A stretch of 64,000 nt of DNA from an uncultured Oscillospiraceae bacterium (GCA_934448295.1 CAKSEY010000013.1:38785-102784); one strand, 5' to 3'. Shown: positions 53,174-62,668, numbered from the stretch's first letter. Numbers and translations: made by a program. The notes: a model not told the origin generated them from the letters alone.

Positions 53174-54982
53174 ATGGGAAAGATCATAGGCATTGACTTA
53201 GGTACTACAAACTCCTGCGTAGCAGTTATCGAGGGCGGCGAGCCTGTCGTAATCACAAACTCTGAGGGCTCCAGAACAACACCGTCCGTTGTTGCATTCA
53301 CCAAGGACGGCGAACGTCTGGTAGGTCAGCTTGCGAAGAACCAGGCTGTCACCAACCCTGAAAAGACCGTTATCTCCATCAAGCGCCACATGGGCAGCGA
53401 CTACAAGGTAGATATCGACGGCAAGAAGTACACTCCCCAGGAGATCTCCGCTATGATCCTTCAGAAGCTGAAGGGCGACGCGGAAGCATACCTCGGCGAG
53501 AAGGTCACCGACGCAGTAATCACCGTTCCTGCATACTTCACCGACAGCCAGCGCCAGGCTACCAAGGACGCAGGTCAGATAGCAGGTCTTAAGGTTCACA
53601 GAATAATCAACGAGCCGACGGCGGCAGCGCTTGCTTACGGTATTGATAAGGAAGAGGAGCAGAAGATCGTTGTATACGACCTCGGCGGCGGTACGTTCGA
53701 TGTATCCGTTATCGAGATCGGCGACGGCGTTCAGGAGGTACTTGCTACCGCTGGTAACAACCACCTCGGCGGCGACGACTTCGACCAGAGAGTAATTGAT
53801 TACCTCAAGAGCGAGTTCCAGAAGTCCAACGGCGTTGACCTCGGCAATGATAAGTTCGCAATGCAGAGATTAAAGGACGAGGCTGAGAAGGCTAAGATCG
53901 CCCTCTCCAACTCCACCTCCGTCAACGTTAATATCCCGTATATCACTGCAGACGCGACCGGTCCTAAGCACCTGAACGTTACCCTCACAAGGGCAAAGTT
54001 CAACGAGCTGACCGCCGATCTGGTAGAGTCCACAATGGGCCCGCTGAAGCAGGCGATTTCCGATTCCGGTCTGTCCAAGAACGAGATCGACAAGATACTT
54101 CTGGTCGGCGGTTCCACCAGAATCCCGGCTGTTCAGGACGCAGTAAAGAACTTCCTCGGCAAAGACCCGTTCAAGGGCATCAACCCTGACGAGTGCGTTG
54201 CTATCGGCGCTTCTATCCAGGGTGGCGTTCTCAACAAGGAGGTTACAGGTCTGCTTCTGCTTGATGTAACTCCTCTGTCCCTTGGTATCGAGACCGCAGG
54301 CGGCGTATGCACAAGAATGATCGAGCGCAACACCACCATTCCTACCAAGAAGAGCCAGATATTCTCCACCTACTCCGACAACCAGCCGAGCGTTGATATC
54401 AACGTCCTCCAGGGTGAGCGTGAGTTCGCAAAGGACAACAAGTCCATCGGTACTTTCCGTCTGGACGGCATTGCTCCGGCTCCCCGTGGGATCCCGCAGA
54501 TCGAGGTTACATTCGATATCGACGCTAACGGTATCGTAAACGTAACCGCAAAGGATCTCGGCACCGGCAAGGAGCAGCACATCTCCATTACCGCCTCCAC
54601 CAACATGAGCAAGGACGATATCGACAAGGCTGTCAAGGAAGCTGAGCAGTTCGCGGCAGAGGACAAGAAGCGCAAGGAAGAGGTAGACGCTCGCAACGAG
54701 GCAGACCAGATGGTTTACCAGATCGAGAAGTCCATGACCGATTTCGGCGACAAGGTAACAGAGGACGACAAGGCTAAGGTTCAGCCGAAGCTGGACGCTC
54801 TCAAGGAAGCACTCAAGGGTACTGATATCGAAGCCATCAAGACCGCCAAGGACGAGCTCCAGAAGGAGTTCTACGAGGTAGCGGGCAAGATTTATCAGGC
54901 TCAGGGCGCGGCAGCAGGCGCTGACGGCGCGGCTCCTCAGCAGGACAACGGCCCCGTTGACGGCGAAGTCATCGACGAATAA
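53174..54982 (+). CDS. dnaK: chaperone DnaK (Hsp70)
   Basis: 602 residues. Standard Hsp70 start GKIIGIDLGTTNSCVAV, nucleotide-binding domain motifs (ITVPAYFTDSQRQATKDAGQ, VYDLGGGTFDVSVIEIG, LVGGSTRIPAVQ), substrate-binding domain and a short lid ending GPVDGEVIDE. The ATG at 53174 has GGAGG 8 bases upstream; a start 5 codons earlier has no ribosome site. It lacks the 24-residue segment in the N-terminal lobe found in Gram-negative DnaK, as usual for Gram-positive bacteria. Confidence 0.98.
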   Translation: MGKIIGIDLGTTNSCVAVIEGGEPVVITNSEGSRTTPSVVAFTKDGERLVGQLAKNQAVTNPEKTVISIKRHMGSDYKVDIDGKKYTPQEISAMILQKLKGDAEAYLGEKVTDAVITVPAYFTDSQRQATKDAGQIAGLKVHRIINEPTAAALAYGIDKEEEQKIVVYDLGGGTFDVSVIEIGDGVQEVLATAGNNHLGGDDFDQRVIDYLKSEFQKSNGVDLGNDKFAMQRLKDEAEKAKIALSNSTSVNVNIPYITADATGPKHLNVTLTRAKFNELTADLVESTMGPLKQAISDSGLSKNEIDKILLVGGSTRIPAVQDAVKNFLGKDPFKGINPDECVAIGASIQGGVLNKEVTGLLLLDVTPLSLGIETAGGVCTRMIERNTTIPTKKSQIFSTYSDNQPSVDINVLQGEREFAKDNKSIGTFRLDGIAPAPRGIPQIEVTFDIDANGIVNVTAKDLGTGKEQHISITASTNMSKDDIDKAVKEAEQFAAEDKKRKEEVDARNEADQMVYQIEKSMTDFGDKVTEDDKAKVQPKLDALKEALKGTDIEAIKTAKDELQKEFYEVAGKIYQAQGAAAGADGAAPQQDNGPVDGEVIDE

Positions 54983-54999
54983 TTTCTAAGGTAAATCCG

Positions 55000-55038
55000 A
55001 GCGCCTTGAGGTAAAAAGTCACCCCAGGGCGCTTTGGG
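55000..55038 (+). terminator. hairpin between dnaK and dnaJ
   Basis: Imperfect stem AGCGCC...GAGGT / ACCCC...GGGCGCT followed by TTGGGTT. It may partly terminate or stabilise the dnaK transcript. Confidence 0.5.
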
Positions 55039-55070
55039 TTAACCTACCTCACACAAAGGATTGATTACTT

Positions 55071-56246
55071 ATGGATAAAAAAGATTATTACGAGGTGCTC
55101 GGGCTGAAAAAGGGCGCGACTGACGCTGAAATAAAGAAAGCCTACCGCCAGATGGCGAAGAAATACCACCCCGACCTGAATCCTGATAATCCCGAGGCAG
55201 AGGCAAAATTCAAGGAGGTCAACGAAGCGAACGACGTTCTTTCCGACCCCGAGAAGAAAGCCAGATACGACCAGTTCGGGTTTGCGGGAGTTGACCCCAG
55301 TTACGGCGCAGGCGCTGGCGGGGCAGGCACAGGCGGATTCGGGGGCTTCGGCGGGTTCTCCACCGCAGGCGGGAGCATGGATTTCGGCGACATTTTCGGC
55401 GACATCTTCGGCGCTTTCGGCGGTGGCGGCGGCTCCAGGCAGAATCCTAACGGTCCGCGCAGAGGCTCGGACATTGTGGTTTCGCTCAGCATCAGCTTCA
55501 TGGAGGCGTGCAAGGGCATAACCCACGACATTGAGATAAACCGCGTTGAGACCTGCGACGAGTGTGGAGGCTCCGGCGCAAAGAAGGGCACCGAGGCAAA
55601 GACCTGTCCCGACTGCCGCGGCACCGGTAAGGTCAATGTGCGCCAGCAGACCATGTTCGGCATGATGCAGACCACCAGAACCTGCTCCAAGTGCATGGGT
55701 AAGGGCAAGATCATAGATTCTCCCTGCCCGAAGTGCTCCGGTTCCGGCAATGTTCAGAAGAAGTCCACGATATCCGTGAATATTCCGGCTGGTATCGCAG
55801 ACGGACAGACTATCCGGCTTTCCGGAAAGGGCAATGCAGGCTCGAACGGCGGCCCCAGGGGAGACCTCAAGGTTCGTATTTCCGTGCGCCCCGACAAGGT
55901 GTTTGAGCGCGACGGCGACAATATCCTGATCGAAGTTCCGCTGACCTACACCCAGGCGGCGCTCGGCGCGGAGATAGATATTCCTACCATTGACGGCACG
56001 ATAAAGTACACCATTCCCGCCGGCACACAGCCCGGAAAGGTGTTCACGCTGCGCAGCAAGGGCGTCCAGCACTGCCAGAGATCCGGCAGGGGAGACCAGC
56101 TCGTTGCCGTGTCCATCGAGGTTCCCACAAACCTCAACAAGAAGCAGAAGGACGCGCTCCAGGCATTTGAAAGCACGCTTGATGAGAAGAATTACTCCCG
56201 ACGCGCGAACTTCTTCGACCGCCTAAAAGACCTTTTCAAGCAGTAA
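55071..56246 (+). CDS. dnaJ: chaperone DnaJ (Hsp40, type I)
   Basis: 391 residues. J-domain with HPD (KKYHPDLNPD), Gly/Phe-rich region, zinc domain with four CxxCxGxG motifs (CDECGGSG, CPDCRGTG, CSKCMGKG, CPKCSGSG), and the C-terminal beta domains. Stimulates DnaK ATPase and delivers substrates. Last gene of the heat-shock operon; two strong terminators follow. Confidence 0.97.
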   Translation: MDKKDYYEVLGLKKGATDAEIKKAYRQMAKKYHPDLNPDNPEAEAKFKEVNEANDVLSDPEKKARYDQFGFAGVDPSYGAGAGGAGTGGFGGFGGFSTAGGSMDFGDIFGDIFGAFGGGGGSRQNPNGPRRGSDIVVSLSISFMEACKGITHDIEINRVETCDECGGSGAKKGTEAKTCPDCRGTGKVNVRQQTMFGMMQTTRTCSKCMGKGKIIDSPCPKCSGSGNVQKKSTISVNIPAGIADGQTIRLSGKGNAGSNGGPRGDLKVRISVRPDKVFERDGDNILIEVPLTYTQAALGAEIDIPTIDGTIKYTIPAGTQPGKVFTLRSKGVQHCQRSGRGDQLVAVSIEVPTNLNKKQKDALQAFESTLDEKNYSRRANFFDRLKDLFKQ

Positions 56247-56254
56247 TATTTTAT

Positions 56255-56288
56255 AGAACCGCTCCGGCTTATGGGGCGGTTCTTGTTC
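56255..56288 (+). terminator. terminator after dnaJ
   Basis: Stem AGAACCGCTCC / GGGGCGGTTCT followed by TGTTCTT. Confidence 0.8.
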
Positions 56289-56300
56289 TTAATATACTGA

Positions 56301-56338
56301 AAATCCCGCTTTCACTAAAAATGAAAGCGGGACTTTTT
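56301..56338. terminator. second, bidirectional terminator
   Basis: Perfect 11-bp stem TCCCGCTTTCA / TGAAAGCGGGA with a 7-base loop and CTTTTT after it. It lies between dnaJ and the convergent ABC-transporter operon. Confidence 0.85.
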
Positions 56339-56374
56339 CAACATATCATGCGGTGCTTGTAAACGCCGCTGAAA

Positions 56375-57007
56375 TTATCTTATCTTTTCAAGCTTGCCCT
56401 TGTCCATTTCGTAAACCGTATCGCAAAGTACGTCAATGTCCTCAGCCGAGTGCGAAGCGATAAGAATAGTTTTCCCTTGCTCCTTCAAATCGAGCAGATA
56501 TTTTCGCATATCTGCAACGCCGTCTTTGTCAAGTCCGTTCATGGGCTCGTCAAGTATAAGAATATCGGGGTTTTCCATGATTGCCTGCGCAAGTCCCAGG
56601 CGCTGGCGCATTCCAAGAGAATACTTGCGGACGTGCCGCTTCAAATCCGGGTCTAATCCGACCTGCTGCATTGTTTTCCGGATATCGTCCCGCGTGATTT
56701 TCCCGCGCAGATCCGCAAGTAATTTCAGATTCTTAAAGCCCGAATAGTACGGAATAAACCCGGGAGTTTCTATAATAATTCCCGCGCTTTCCGGAAAATC
56801 GCAGTCCTTTCCGATGCGCTTTCCCGAAACTGTGATTTCACCGCTTGTTGGCTTAACAAAGCCGCATATGCACTTCATAAGCATGGTTTTTCCGCTGCCG
56901 TTTCTGCCGATAAGACCATGAATTTTCCCGCGTTCGAAGTGCACGGAAATGTCCTTAAGAATTTCGTTTTTCTGTAAAGTCAGATTCACATTTTTTACGT
57001 CTATCAT
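56375..57007 (-). CDS. ABC-2 type transporter ATP-binding protein
   Basis: 210 residues. Walker A GRNGSGKT (34-41), Q-loop region, signature YSLGMRQRLGLAQAI, Walker B DILILDEPMNGLD, H-loop IASHS. Closest in style to BcrA/lantibiotic-immunity ATPases. The ATG at 57007 overlaps the upstream permease stop by one base; the longer frame lies inside the permease gene. With the two permeases it forms an exporter whose substrate (antimicrobial peptide or other) is unknown. Confidence 0.88.
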   Translation of the reverse strand: MIDVKNVNLTLQKNEILKDISVHFERGKIHGLIGRNGSGKTMLMKCICGFVKPTSGEITVSGKRIGKDCDFPESAGIIIETPGFIPYYSGFKNLKLLADLRGKITRDDIRKTMQQVGLDPDLKRHVRKYSLGMRQRLGLAQAIMENPDILILDEPMNGLDKDGVADMRKYLLDLKEQGKTILIASHSAEDIDVLCDTVYEMDKGKLEKIR

Positions 57008-57861
57008 TATCGTTCCTCCATGAATTTCAGCCGTTTCAGCGCGAGGAAATTCCCCGCGGTCAGCGCCGCCAGTAGCGCTCCGAAATAAGCAAACGAAGCC
57101 CACACGGGATAAATCGGTTTGCTCAGAATCTCCTCATAGTGCAGCCAGATAATTGTGTTTGCAGTCGGGAAAGCCCATTTTATCGGCGAGTAGAGCGAGG
57201 TCAAAGCAACACCTAACGCCATTACAACAAGCGCTCCCGCAAGTCCCACGGAGCTTGAAAACAGCATTTTCAGCAGGTAAATTATCAGCGCAAATGACAG
57301 CAGATACATTGCCAAAAGCGCACTAGTCTGCCACAAAGCAGTCATCATCGGGATTTGATTGTACAGGTTGGATGGCAGAAGCTGGCTGTCGAAATTATAC
57401 GCTTCTTCCGGAAATCGCGCAGCGTATTTTCGCACAGCTTCGCTCCATTCCGTGCTGAAATGCCCGCCGGAAAACAGCATGCTTGCAGCAAAAATCGCCC
57501 CCAGGAAAGTCAGAACTGACATGATCAAAAACAGCATTTGACCGCATAACCATGCCGCTTTTCCAGTCCTTGAAATGTAGAAAAGCGAGTTTCCGCCAAG
57601 CTTCGGATAGTCCGAAAACAACACCAGAAACACAAGCGGAATAAACAGCGTGAGTGCGCCGGAGTTTCCCACAGCGATGAACGGCTCAAAAACGATCATC
57701 GAGTCACCGAATCGTTCAGCACGCGCCGTGAGCGGGTCTATCGCGAGGGTCTTAATGAAAATCAGAAGTACGCCGAGGATTATAACGCGTGGATTTGTTA
57801 GCCAGCCGACAAATTCCGTCCGCGCTACTCCCCATATTTTTCGCAGATTTTCACGCACCAC
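57007..57861 (-). CDS. ABC-2 type transporter permease (second)
   Basis: 284 residues, about six transmembrane helices (VIILGVLLIFIKTLAI, LTLFIPLVFLVLFSDY, FLIMSVLTFLGAIFAASMLF, LAMYLLSFALIIYLL, ALVVMALGVALTSLY, FAYFGALLAALTAGNF) and a large loop after the third. Membrane half of the exporter; overlaps the next gene by 11 bases and the ATPase by 1. Confidence 0.78.
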   Translation of the reverse strand: MVRENLRKIWGVARTEFVGWLTNPRVIILGVLLIFIKTLAIDPLTARAERFGDSMIVFEPFIAVGNSGALTLFIPLVFLVLFSDYPKLGGNSLFYISRTGKAAWLCGQMLFLIMSVLTFLGAIFAASMLFSGGHFSTEWSEAVRKYAARFPEEAYNFDSQLLPSNLYNQIPMMTALWQTSALLAMYLLSFALIIYLLKMLFSSSVGLAGALVVMALGVALTSLYSPIKWAFPTANTIIWLHYEEILSKPIYPVWASFAYFGALLAALTAGNFLALKRLKFMEER

Positions 57862-58690
57862 AGTCCACCCGCTTCCTGTTTATTATGATAAACGCTGCGA
57901 ACATCAGCGCCGCCGAAATCCCGAAAACAAGCCAGGTAACGAGCCTTGTTTCATCGTACACCCAGAGTATGCCGTCGGGATTTATCGCATTTGCGAGGGC
58001 TATTGCGTTCTTGTCGGTATTCGCTGCCGAGAATGCGTCCTGCGATATCTTCTGATGGAGCTGTTTCAGACCGTATTTCAGGAAAAACGGAATACACATT
58101 ATGAGATATTTATTGTTCAGAACGCTTGTCAGAAGCATTGCAGGAATGCTCCAGAATGCGCCGAAAAGGAACATCTTTAAAATCTGGTACGGCAGATCAA
58201 ATGTTGTTCCGAGCAGAATGTCTGCGGCAAATTCCGACATTTCTCCGATATCCGGAAACAAGCCCATCACAAGAGCCGCAAAAATTATGTAGCCGAGTGA
58301 AATTGCAGCTCCTCCCGAAATGACTCCGGAGAAAAACTGCGACAGGGAATATTTCAGCCTTGTTGTGCGGAATATCTGAAAGCGCACCGCTTTTTCTCCG
58401 CGCTCAGTGCAGACCGTCGGCACGAAGCAGAACGCCGCGATGATAGGCGCGAACAGCGAAAACCAGCCGCTGTACGCATTCTTTATGACCATCTGGCTGC
58501 ACAGCTCATAATTTGCGGCGCGCTCGTCCGGCGTGAGATATGTGAGCGCGCGGAAAACCGAGTAACGCGTCTGCGTGCCAAAATCGTAATAAACCTCCGC
58601 AGCAAACAGCAGAAGTACCGTCATTGCCACGCATAGCAGGAAACCGGGCGAGGCTGCGTTTTTTCGGAATGAAACAAAGAAATTTCGCAT
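57851..58690 (-). CDS. ABC-2 type transporter permease (first)
   Basis: 279 residues, about six helices with an exported loop after the first (FLLCVAMTVLLLFAAEVYYD; WFSLFAPIIAAFCFVPTVCT; GGAAISLGYIIFAALVMGLF; LFGAFWSIPAMLLTSVL; VTWLVFGISAALMFAAFII). AGAGGT precedes the ATG. First gene of the exporter operon, 22 bases after the lipoprotein gene, so the lipoproteins and the exporter are probably one transcription unit. Confidence 0.78.
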   Translation of the reverse strand: MRNFFVSFRKNAASPGFLLCVAMTVLLLFAAEVYYDFGTQTRYSVFRALTYLTPDERAANYELCSQMVIKNAYSGWFSLFAPIIAAFCFVPTVCTERGEKAVRFQIFRTTRLKYSLSQFFSGVISGGAAISLGYIIFAALVMGLFPDIGEMSEFAADILLGTTFDLPYQILKMFLFGAFWSIPAMLLTSVLNNKYLIMCIPFFLKYGLKQLHQKISQDAFSAANTDKNAIALANAINPDGILWVYDETRLVTWLVFGISAALMFAAFIIINRKRVDCGA

Positions 58691-58712
58691 TTATTTACCT
58701 CTGCAAAAGTTG

Positions 58713-60062
58713 TCATTCATTGTTTTCGTATCTCACATAACCGTCAAGAATACCGCTTACTGCACCGATATAGAAGTCGTACAAAAAGCCGTCGTTATCG
58801 TTAAGCAGGGTGAACTTCCACGTTGGCACAAGAACAGGATCTGGATTTTCGGTGTTGCTGTTTGCGGTCAGAATAAGCTCCGCTGTTTTCGCTTTGTACT
58901 GTATTTTTTCCGAAACGCTTTTGCTCATAATATCTGCGGCTTCTTGCAGGCTTATTATTTCCGTTATCGGGTCGCCCTGTTCAATATACGCCTGCGGAGC
59001 AATTCCCACTGCCCAGTCGATTTCATTGCTCTTTATCATCAGAGCCTGACCTGCATATGTAACTGAATTGAATGGTTCTTCTCCCTGAGGTACTCTGATA
59101 GTTCTTTCGCCTTCATAATCTAATGGTATACCGTTTAACGCTGGAGTAAACAGAAAAACAAAAGCATAGGTATCCTCGGTTATCAGATATACATTGATTT
59201 GCCTTACGGCAAGCTTATTGACATCTTCATCTGCAATAACACCGAGCGACTGCGGATAATTGCCGCTGAACCAGTCGAGTGCGTCGCCGACCGTAACGTC
59301 GCCGTCCAGAAGATGATAGCTTTCATTGCTGTGAGAGCCATCGTTCAGATAAACGGCAACAGGCTCCCCAAGATCCGTCGGAATCGCCGATGAAGCTTTG
59401 TAATACTCATCAAGCAGCCGGAGCGCTGTGCCTTTATTGTACCAATGAGGATAGAGCATGGTTTCTGCATTCCACCATAGATAAATTTGCCTTTCATGGT
59501 CAACATATAAGTACCATGTGGGTTGAATGCTCCCGTTTATAATTTTATCCCTGTATTCCTCTATTTTCGGAAAATCAGTAAAGGTTTCGTCGACTATTCC
59601 GTCTATTGTATAAACGTCATCGCTGAGTTCACGATTTTTCGTATCAAAACAGGCAAAATCGGTATTGTATTCGCCGAGGTAGCTTTTACAGTAGCTTTCG
59701 AATTGCGCAAGCTGTTCTTCGGCGGTCATTGTTTTGTCGGGGTGGAGTTCATATCCGCCTATTTTCTTTATGGCGTAACATTCTGAAATTCCCTGCACTG
59801 GATAGCCTATTGCTGCGCCGTTCCAGTCGATGTTTACATGGGGATCGCTTTTCAGCTCGTCAAAATTATGCCGTAAATTCTCGGTAACTGATTTCAGCGG
59901 TTCGGTGTTCAGCTTGTCCGATGAATTATCCGAAATTACGTTGAGATCACTGGAATCGTCCGAAGTGTTCCCGCCGGAGGGCGCGGCTTTTTCGCTGTTT
60001 CCGCACGCGGTCAGCGCAAGCGCCGCCATAAGTATCGCCAGGGATCTTGAAAGTTTTTTCAT
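58713..60062 (-). CDS. lipoprotein of unknown function, family member A
   Basis: 449 residues. Lipoprotein signal MKKLSRSLAILMAALALTAC (Cys20), Ser/Asp-rich linker, then a soluble extracellular part ending WKFTLLNDNDGFLYDFYIGA and VSGILDGYVRY. The ATG at 60062 has GGGAG 7 bases upstream. It is a paralogue of the next gene: both share an EEQ/EEE...F...Y module, a DGDVTVGDALDWF or LLDGKEISIKDAVAFY block, and the same C-terminal WKFTL...AVSG motif. I do not recognise the family. Position suggests it works with the downstream ABC-2 exporter, perhaps as an immunity or sensor lipoprotein. Confidence 0.7.
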   Translation of the reverse strand: MKKLSRSLAILMAALALTACGNSEKAAPSGGNTSDDSSDLNVISDNSSDKLNTEPLKSVTENLRHNFDELKSDPHVNIDWNGAAIGYPVQGISECYAIKKIGGYELHPDKTMTAEEQLAQFESYCKSYLGEYNTDFACFDTKNRELSDDVYTIDGIVDETFTDFPKIEEYRDKIINGSIQPTWYLYVDHERQIYLWWNAETMLYPHWYNKGTALRLLDEYYKASSAIPTDLGEPVAVYLNDGSHSNESYHLLDGDVTVGDALDWFSGNYPQSLGVIADEDVNKLAVRQINVYLITEDTYAFVFLFTPALNGIPLDYEGERTIRVPQGEEPFNSVTYAGQALMIKSNEIDWAVGIAPQAYIEQGDPITEIISLQEAADIMSKSVSEKIQYKAKTAELILTANSNTENPDPVLVPTWKFTLLNDNDGFLYDFYIGAVSGILDGYVRYENNE

Positions 60063-60079
60063 ATGATAACTCCCTATCA

Positions 60080-61402
60080 TCAGTAAATCTGGACTTCTCC
60101 CGAAATGGCGTCAACAAATGCGTCGCGATACAGTTCGTCATTAGGATTATACAGCGTAAATTTCCATGACGGGTATGTGTGATTTCTGTCCTCGCCGACG
60201 TCTTTTCCGCTCATTTCGTCGTTCCAGCGGTAAACAAGCTCGACCCTCTCGACTTCAAAGCAGACATAATCCGTAAGCTCCTTCGAAGCCGTTTCGAGAG
60301 CTTTTTCCAGCGGGACTATCTCGGTGTACTGCGTTTCATCAAAGCCGCGGTGCGAGCTGAACGTTGAATATGTATAGTCAACATCATCTGTTTCCACCAT
60401 CACGCCGTATGACATATCTCTGCCGGAGCCTGCGTTCACGCCGTCCCATATGTAGTCAAACGGAATGTTGTCATACATTCTTGAATTAATAAGCTTGAGC
60501 GCATAATGTTCATCGTCCAGTCTGAAAACATCGACCTGGTCAACATGGATTTTGAATACGGGCGGCTCTGTAACGGGAATGCTGTTTATGTAATTCTCGT
60601 AAAATGCCACGGCGTCCTTTATTGATATTTCCTTGCCGTCAAGCAGCGTAAAGGATTCCGTGCTGTCCGGGAAAAGACTGCTGACGCACTCGTAATATCT
60701 GCCTGGATTCAAATCCTCGCTGGCATAATATTCCGTATTGCCGGCAAGTGCCGCTTTGAATTTGTCCAGAACGCCCTTGTTGAACTTGTTGAAATCATTG
60801 CCGAACGGACTGCGATAATACAGCGAAACGCTGCTTTCTTTCGGCTTGTTTTTCTCGGTATACATCAAATGACGCATATACTCGGGATCACCGAGCGTTC
60901 CGTTCAGATAAGCGTCAAGGTTATCCTTGGCTGACAGGCTGTGAAATCTTGTCCCGGGATCGTCAGGGTCGGCGTTATTTCCATCAGCTACTGCATAAGC
61001 ATAGAAACATTCCTCGTCAAATTCATGGTCGGGGAAGAAAAACGAGAACATATTTCTGAACTCTTCGATTTCCTCCTCGGGGGAAAGCTGTGGAGCCGTT
61101 GACGAATTAAAGGTGCTTACATGGTCTATTTCCTTTGGCGCAAGCAGATAAGCCGAGTCTGCCAACGTCATGTTAGGGAATCTGGCGACAATGTCGGCGA
61201 CCTCTTCCCTGGAATAATAAACGACTGCATTTTCGTGGTTTGTAAGCGGCTGTTCTTCTGACGTAACGAGTTCCTCTGAAACCGCCGCGCTGCTCACGCT
61301 GTCATTTGAAGCTCCTGCCTCTCCCAAGCTGCCCGAATTATGACAGCCGGTCAAAAGAAAGCATATTGTAACTGCGAATGTTGAAATTCCTTTTAGTTTC
61401 AT
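60080..61402 (-). CDS. lipoprotein of unknown function, family member B
   Basis: 440 residues. Signal and lipobox LTGC (Cys20), linker, then a soluble region that ends SWKFTLYNPNDELYRDAFVD and AISGEVQIY. The start at 61402 follows GAGGGAG; a longer frame lacks this. It ends 17 bases before member A, so they form an operon. Conserved pieces shared with A (DGKEISIKDAVAFY; WKFTL; A-[IV]-SG) indicate tandem duplication. Upstream lies the tail of a third copy. Confidence 0.7.
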   Translation of the reverse strand: MKLKGISTFAVTICFLLTGCHNSGSLGEAGASNDSVSSAAVSEELVTSEEQPLTNHENAVVYYSREEVADIVARFPNMTLADSAYLLAPKEIDHVSTFNSSTAPQLSPEEEIEEFRNMFSFFFPDHEFDEECFYAYAVADGNNADPDDPGTRFHSLSAKDNLDAYLNGTLGDPEYMRHLMYTEKNKPKESSVSLYYRSPFGNDFNKFNKGVLDKFKAALAGNTEYYASEDLNPGRYYECVSSLFPDSTESFTLLDGKEISIKDAVAFYENYINSIPVTEPPVFKIHVDQVDVFRLDDEHYALKLINSRMYDNIPFDYIWDGVNAGSGRDMSYGVMVETDDVDYTYSTFSSHRGFDETQYTEIVPLEKALETASKELTDYVCFEVERVELVYRWNDEMSGKDVGEDRNHTYPSWKFTLYNPNDELYRDAFVDAISGEVQIY

Positions 61403-61462
61403 GGTAATACTCCCTCGCTGGTCAAAATTGTAGTCTGAACGCGCGCATATCTTCATCTGGCG

Positions 61463-61528
61463 TTAAGCAAAGCTGTATCTGAAATAACTGAATTCTCCGG
61501 CTGCCACGTCCACATACGCGTTATATAT
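61463..61528 (-). pseudogene. C-terminal tail of a third lipoprotein paralogue
   Basis: The minus strand reads MIYNAYVDVAAGEFSYFRYS then FA and a stop, matching the ends of members A and B (ELYRDAFVDAISGEVQIY). Nothing of the rest survives upstream, so a third tandem copy was deleted. Confidence 0.6.
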
Positions 61529-61571
61529 CATTCAAATTTTCATGTAATTGATGACAACAGCATTTTGCTAT

Positions 61572-62030
61572 TCATAGCAGTTTTTTCAATTCTCTCAGCA
61601 GTTTCTCTTTCATTTCTTCTAGTTCAGTATTTGAAGGACGATTATCATCGCTATACATTTTCTCCATAGGATACCACCAAACAGGCCCTTTTCCGTTGTT
61701 GCCGTAGTTTTCAATATCCCCGCTCTTCCTAGGGAACAGGTGCCAATGGAGGTGAGTATCGCCGTTTCCCAACAATTCGTAGTTCATTTTCTCAGCTCCA
61801 AAAGCATTGGAAACCGCTTCTGCGACAATAGACATTTCCTCTAAAAACTTCATCTTCTGTGATTTGTCAAGCTGGAACAATTCGGTCTTGTGTTCCTTGC
61901 AGAGAAATATGGTGTAACCCTTAAAATGCTGATTATCTCCAATGACCACATAACCCGTTTCAAGCTCTTTTACAAAATACGGGTTAGTTCCTTGAGTTAT
62001 CATTTTAATTCTGTCACAAATAAAGCACAT
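61572..62030 (-). CDS. HIT family nucleotide hydrolase/transferase
   Basis: 152 residues. N-terminal CxxC (MCFICDRI) and the histidine triad THLHWHLFPR with H93-x-H95-x-H97, typical of HIT enzymes that cleave dinucleoside polyphosphates or AMP-linked substrates. The ATG at 62030 has GAGGG 7 bases upstream; a start 7 codons earlier overlaps the HAD gene. It lies 17 bases after the HAD-like gene, same operon. Confidence 0.85.
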   Translation of the reverse strand: MCFICDRIKMITQGTNPYFVKELETGYVVIGDNQHFKGYTIFLCKEHKTELFQLDKSQKMKFLEEMSIVAEAVSNAFGAEKMNYELLGNGDTHLHWHLFPRKSGDIENYGNNGKGPVWWYPMEKMYSDDNRPSNTELEEMKEKLLRELKKLL

Positions 62031-62047
62031 ATAATTACCCTCACAAT

Positions 62048-62668
62048 TCACAGTAAAGTCAGCAGTTCTGTTAAATTATCCACTTCAAAGACGGCTCTTT
62101 CGCTCTCGCTGGTGATTGTCCAATACTTACCGTAGCCCTGCTTTACCCAAATCGTCGTCATTCCCACTTCCTTAGCAGGAATTATATCGTTATCGATTCT
62201 ATCTCCGATCATCACTGCCTCAGTCGGGCTGCATATTGAGCGTTCAAGCGCTATTTCAAAAATCCTTTTATCGGGCTTTGCAACGCCCTCTTCAGCGGAA
62301 GCTATTACAAGCTGTATGTATTTCATAAGTCCCCAGTTTTCAAGGCGTTTTTGTGTTCCCGCTGACTGATTTGCAATAACGCCAATATTGTACCCTTTTT
62401 CGCAAAGAGAACTAAGCACACTTTCGGTATCATCATAAGATTTTTCTTCCTCATGATGCCAAGGCGTTTTGGGTAGTCCGAAAAATCTCAGTGCTTCAAT
62501 ATCGCCTTTTAGGTTTTGTTTTGCAAAGAACATACGCTTTTCATTGAACTCCTCAAAGGTAATGCTTGTCCCTGCAATAGCGTCTTGTATGCGATGATTG
62601 TAGCACTCGGTTTCATCAATAAGCGTTGAGCCTACATCGAAGAATAACCACTTGATGTTATTCAGCAT
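62048..62668 (-). CDS. HAD-superfamily hydrolase
   Basis: 206 residues. Motif I is FFDVGSTL, with nucleophile D11 but Gly at the position of the usual second Asp. Motif II NIGVIANQS; motif III lysine in GVAKPDKRIFEIAL; motif IV MIGDRIDNDIIPA. This fits the subfamily with a four-helix cap. The changed second position is known in some HAD groups and may alter the reaction from phosphatase to another phosphoryl chemistry. Substrate unknown. First gene of the pair with the HIT protein. Confidence 0.85.
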   Translation of the reverse strand: MLNNIKWLFFDVGSTLIDETECYNHRIQDAIAGTSITFEEFNEKRMFFAKQNLKGDIEALRFFGLPKTPWHHEEEKSYDDTESVLSSLCEKGYNIGVIANQSAGTQKRLENWGLMKYIQLVIASAEEGVAKPDKRIFEIALERSICSPTEAVMIGDRIDNDIIPAKEVGMTTIWVKQGYGKYWTITSESERAVFEVDNLTELLTLL

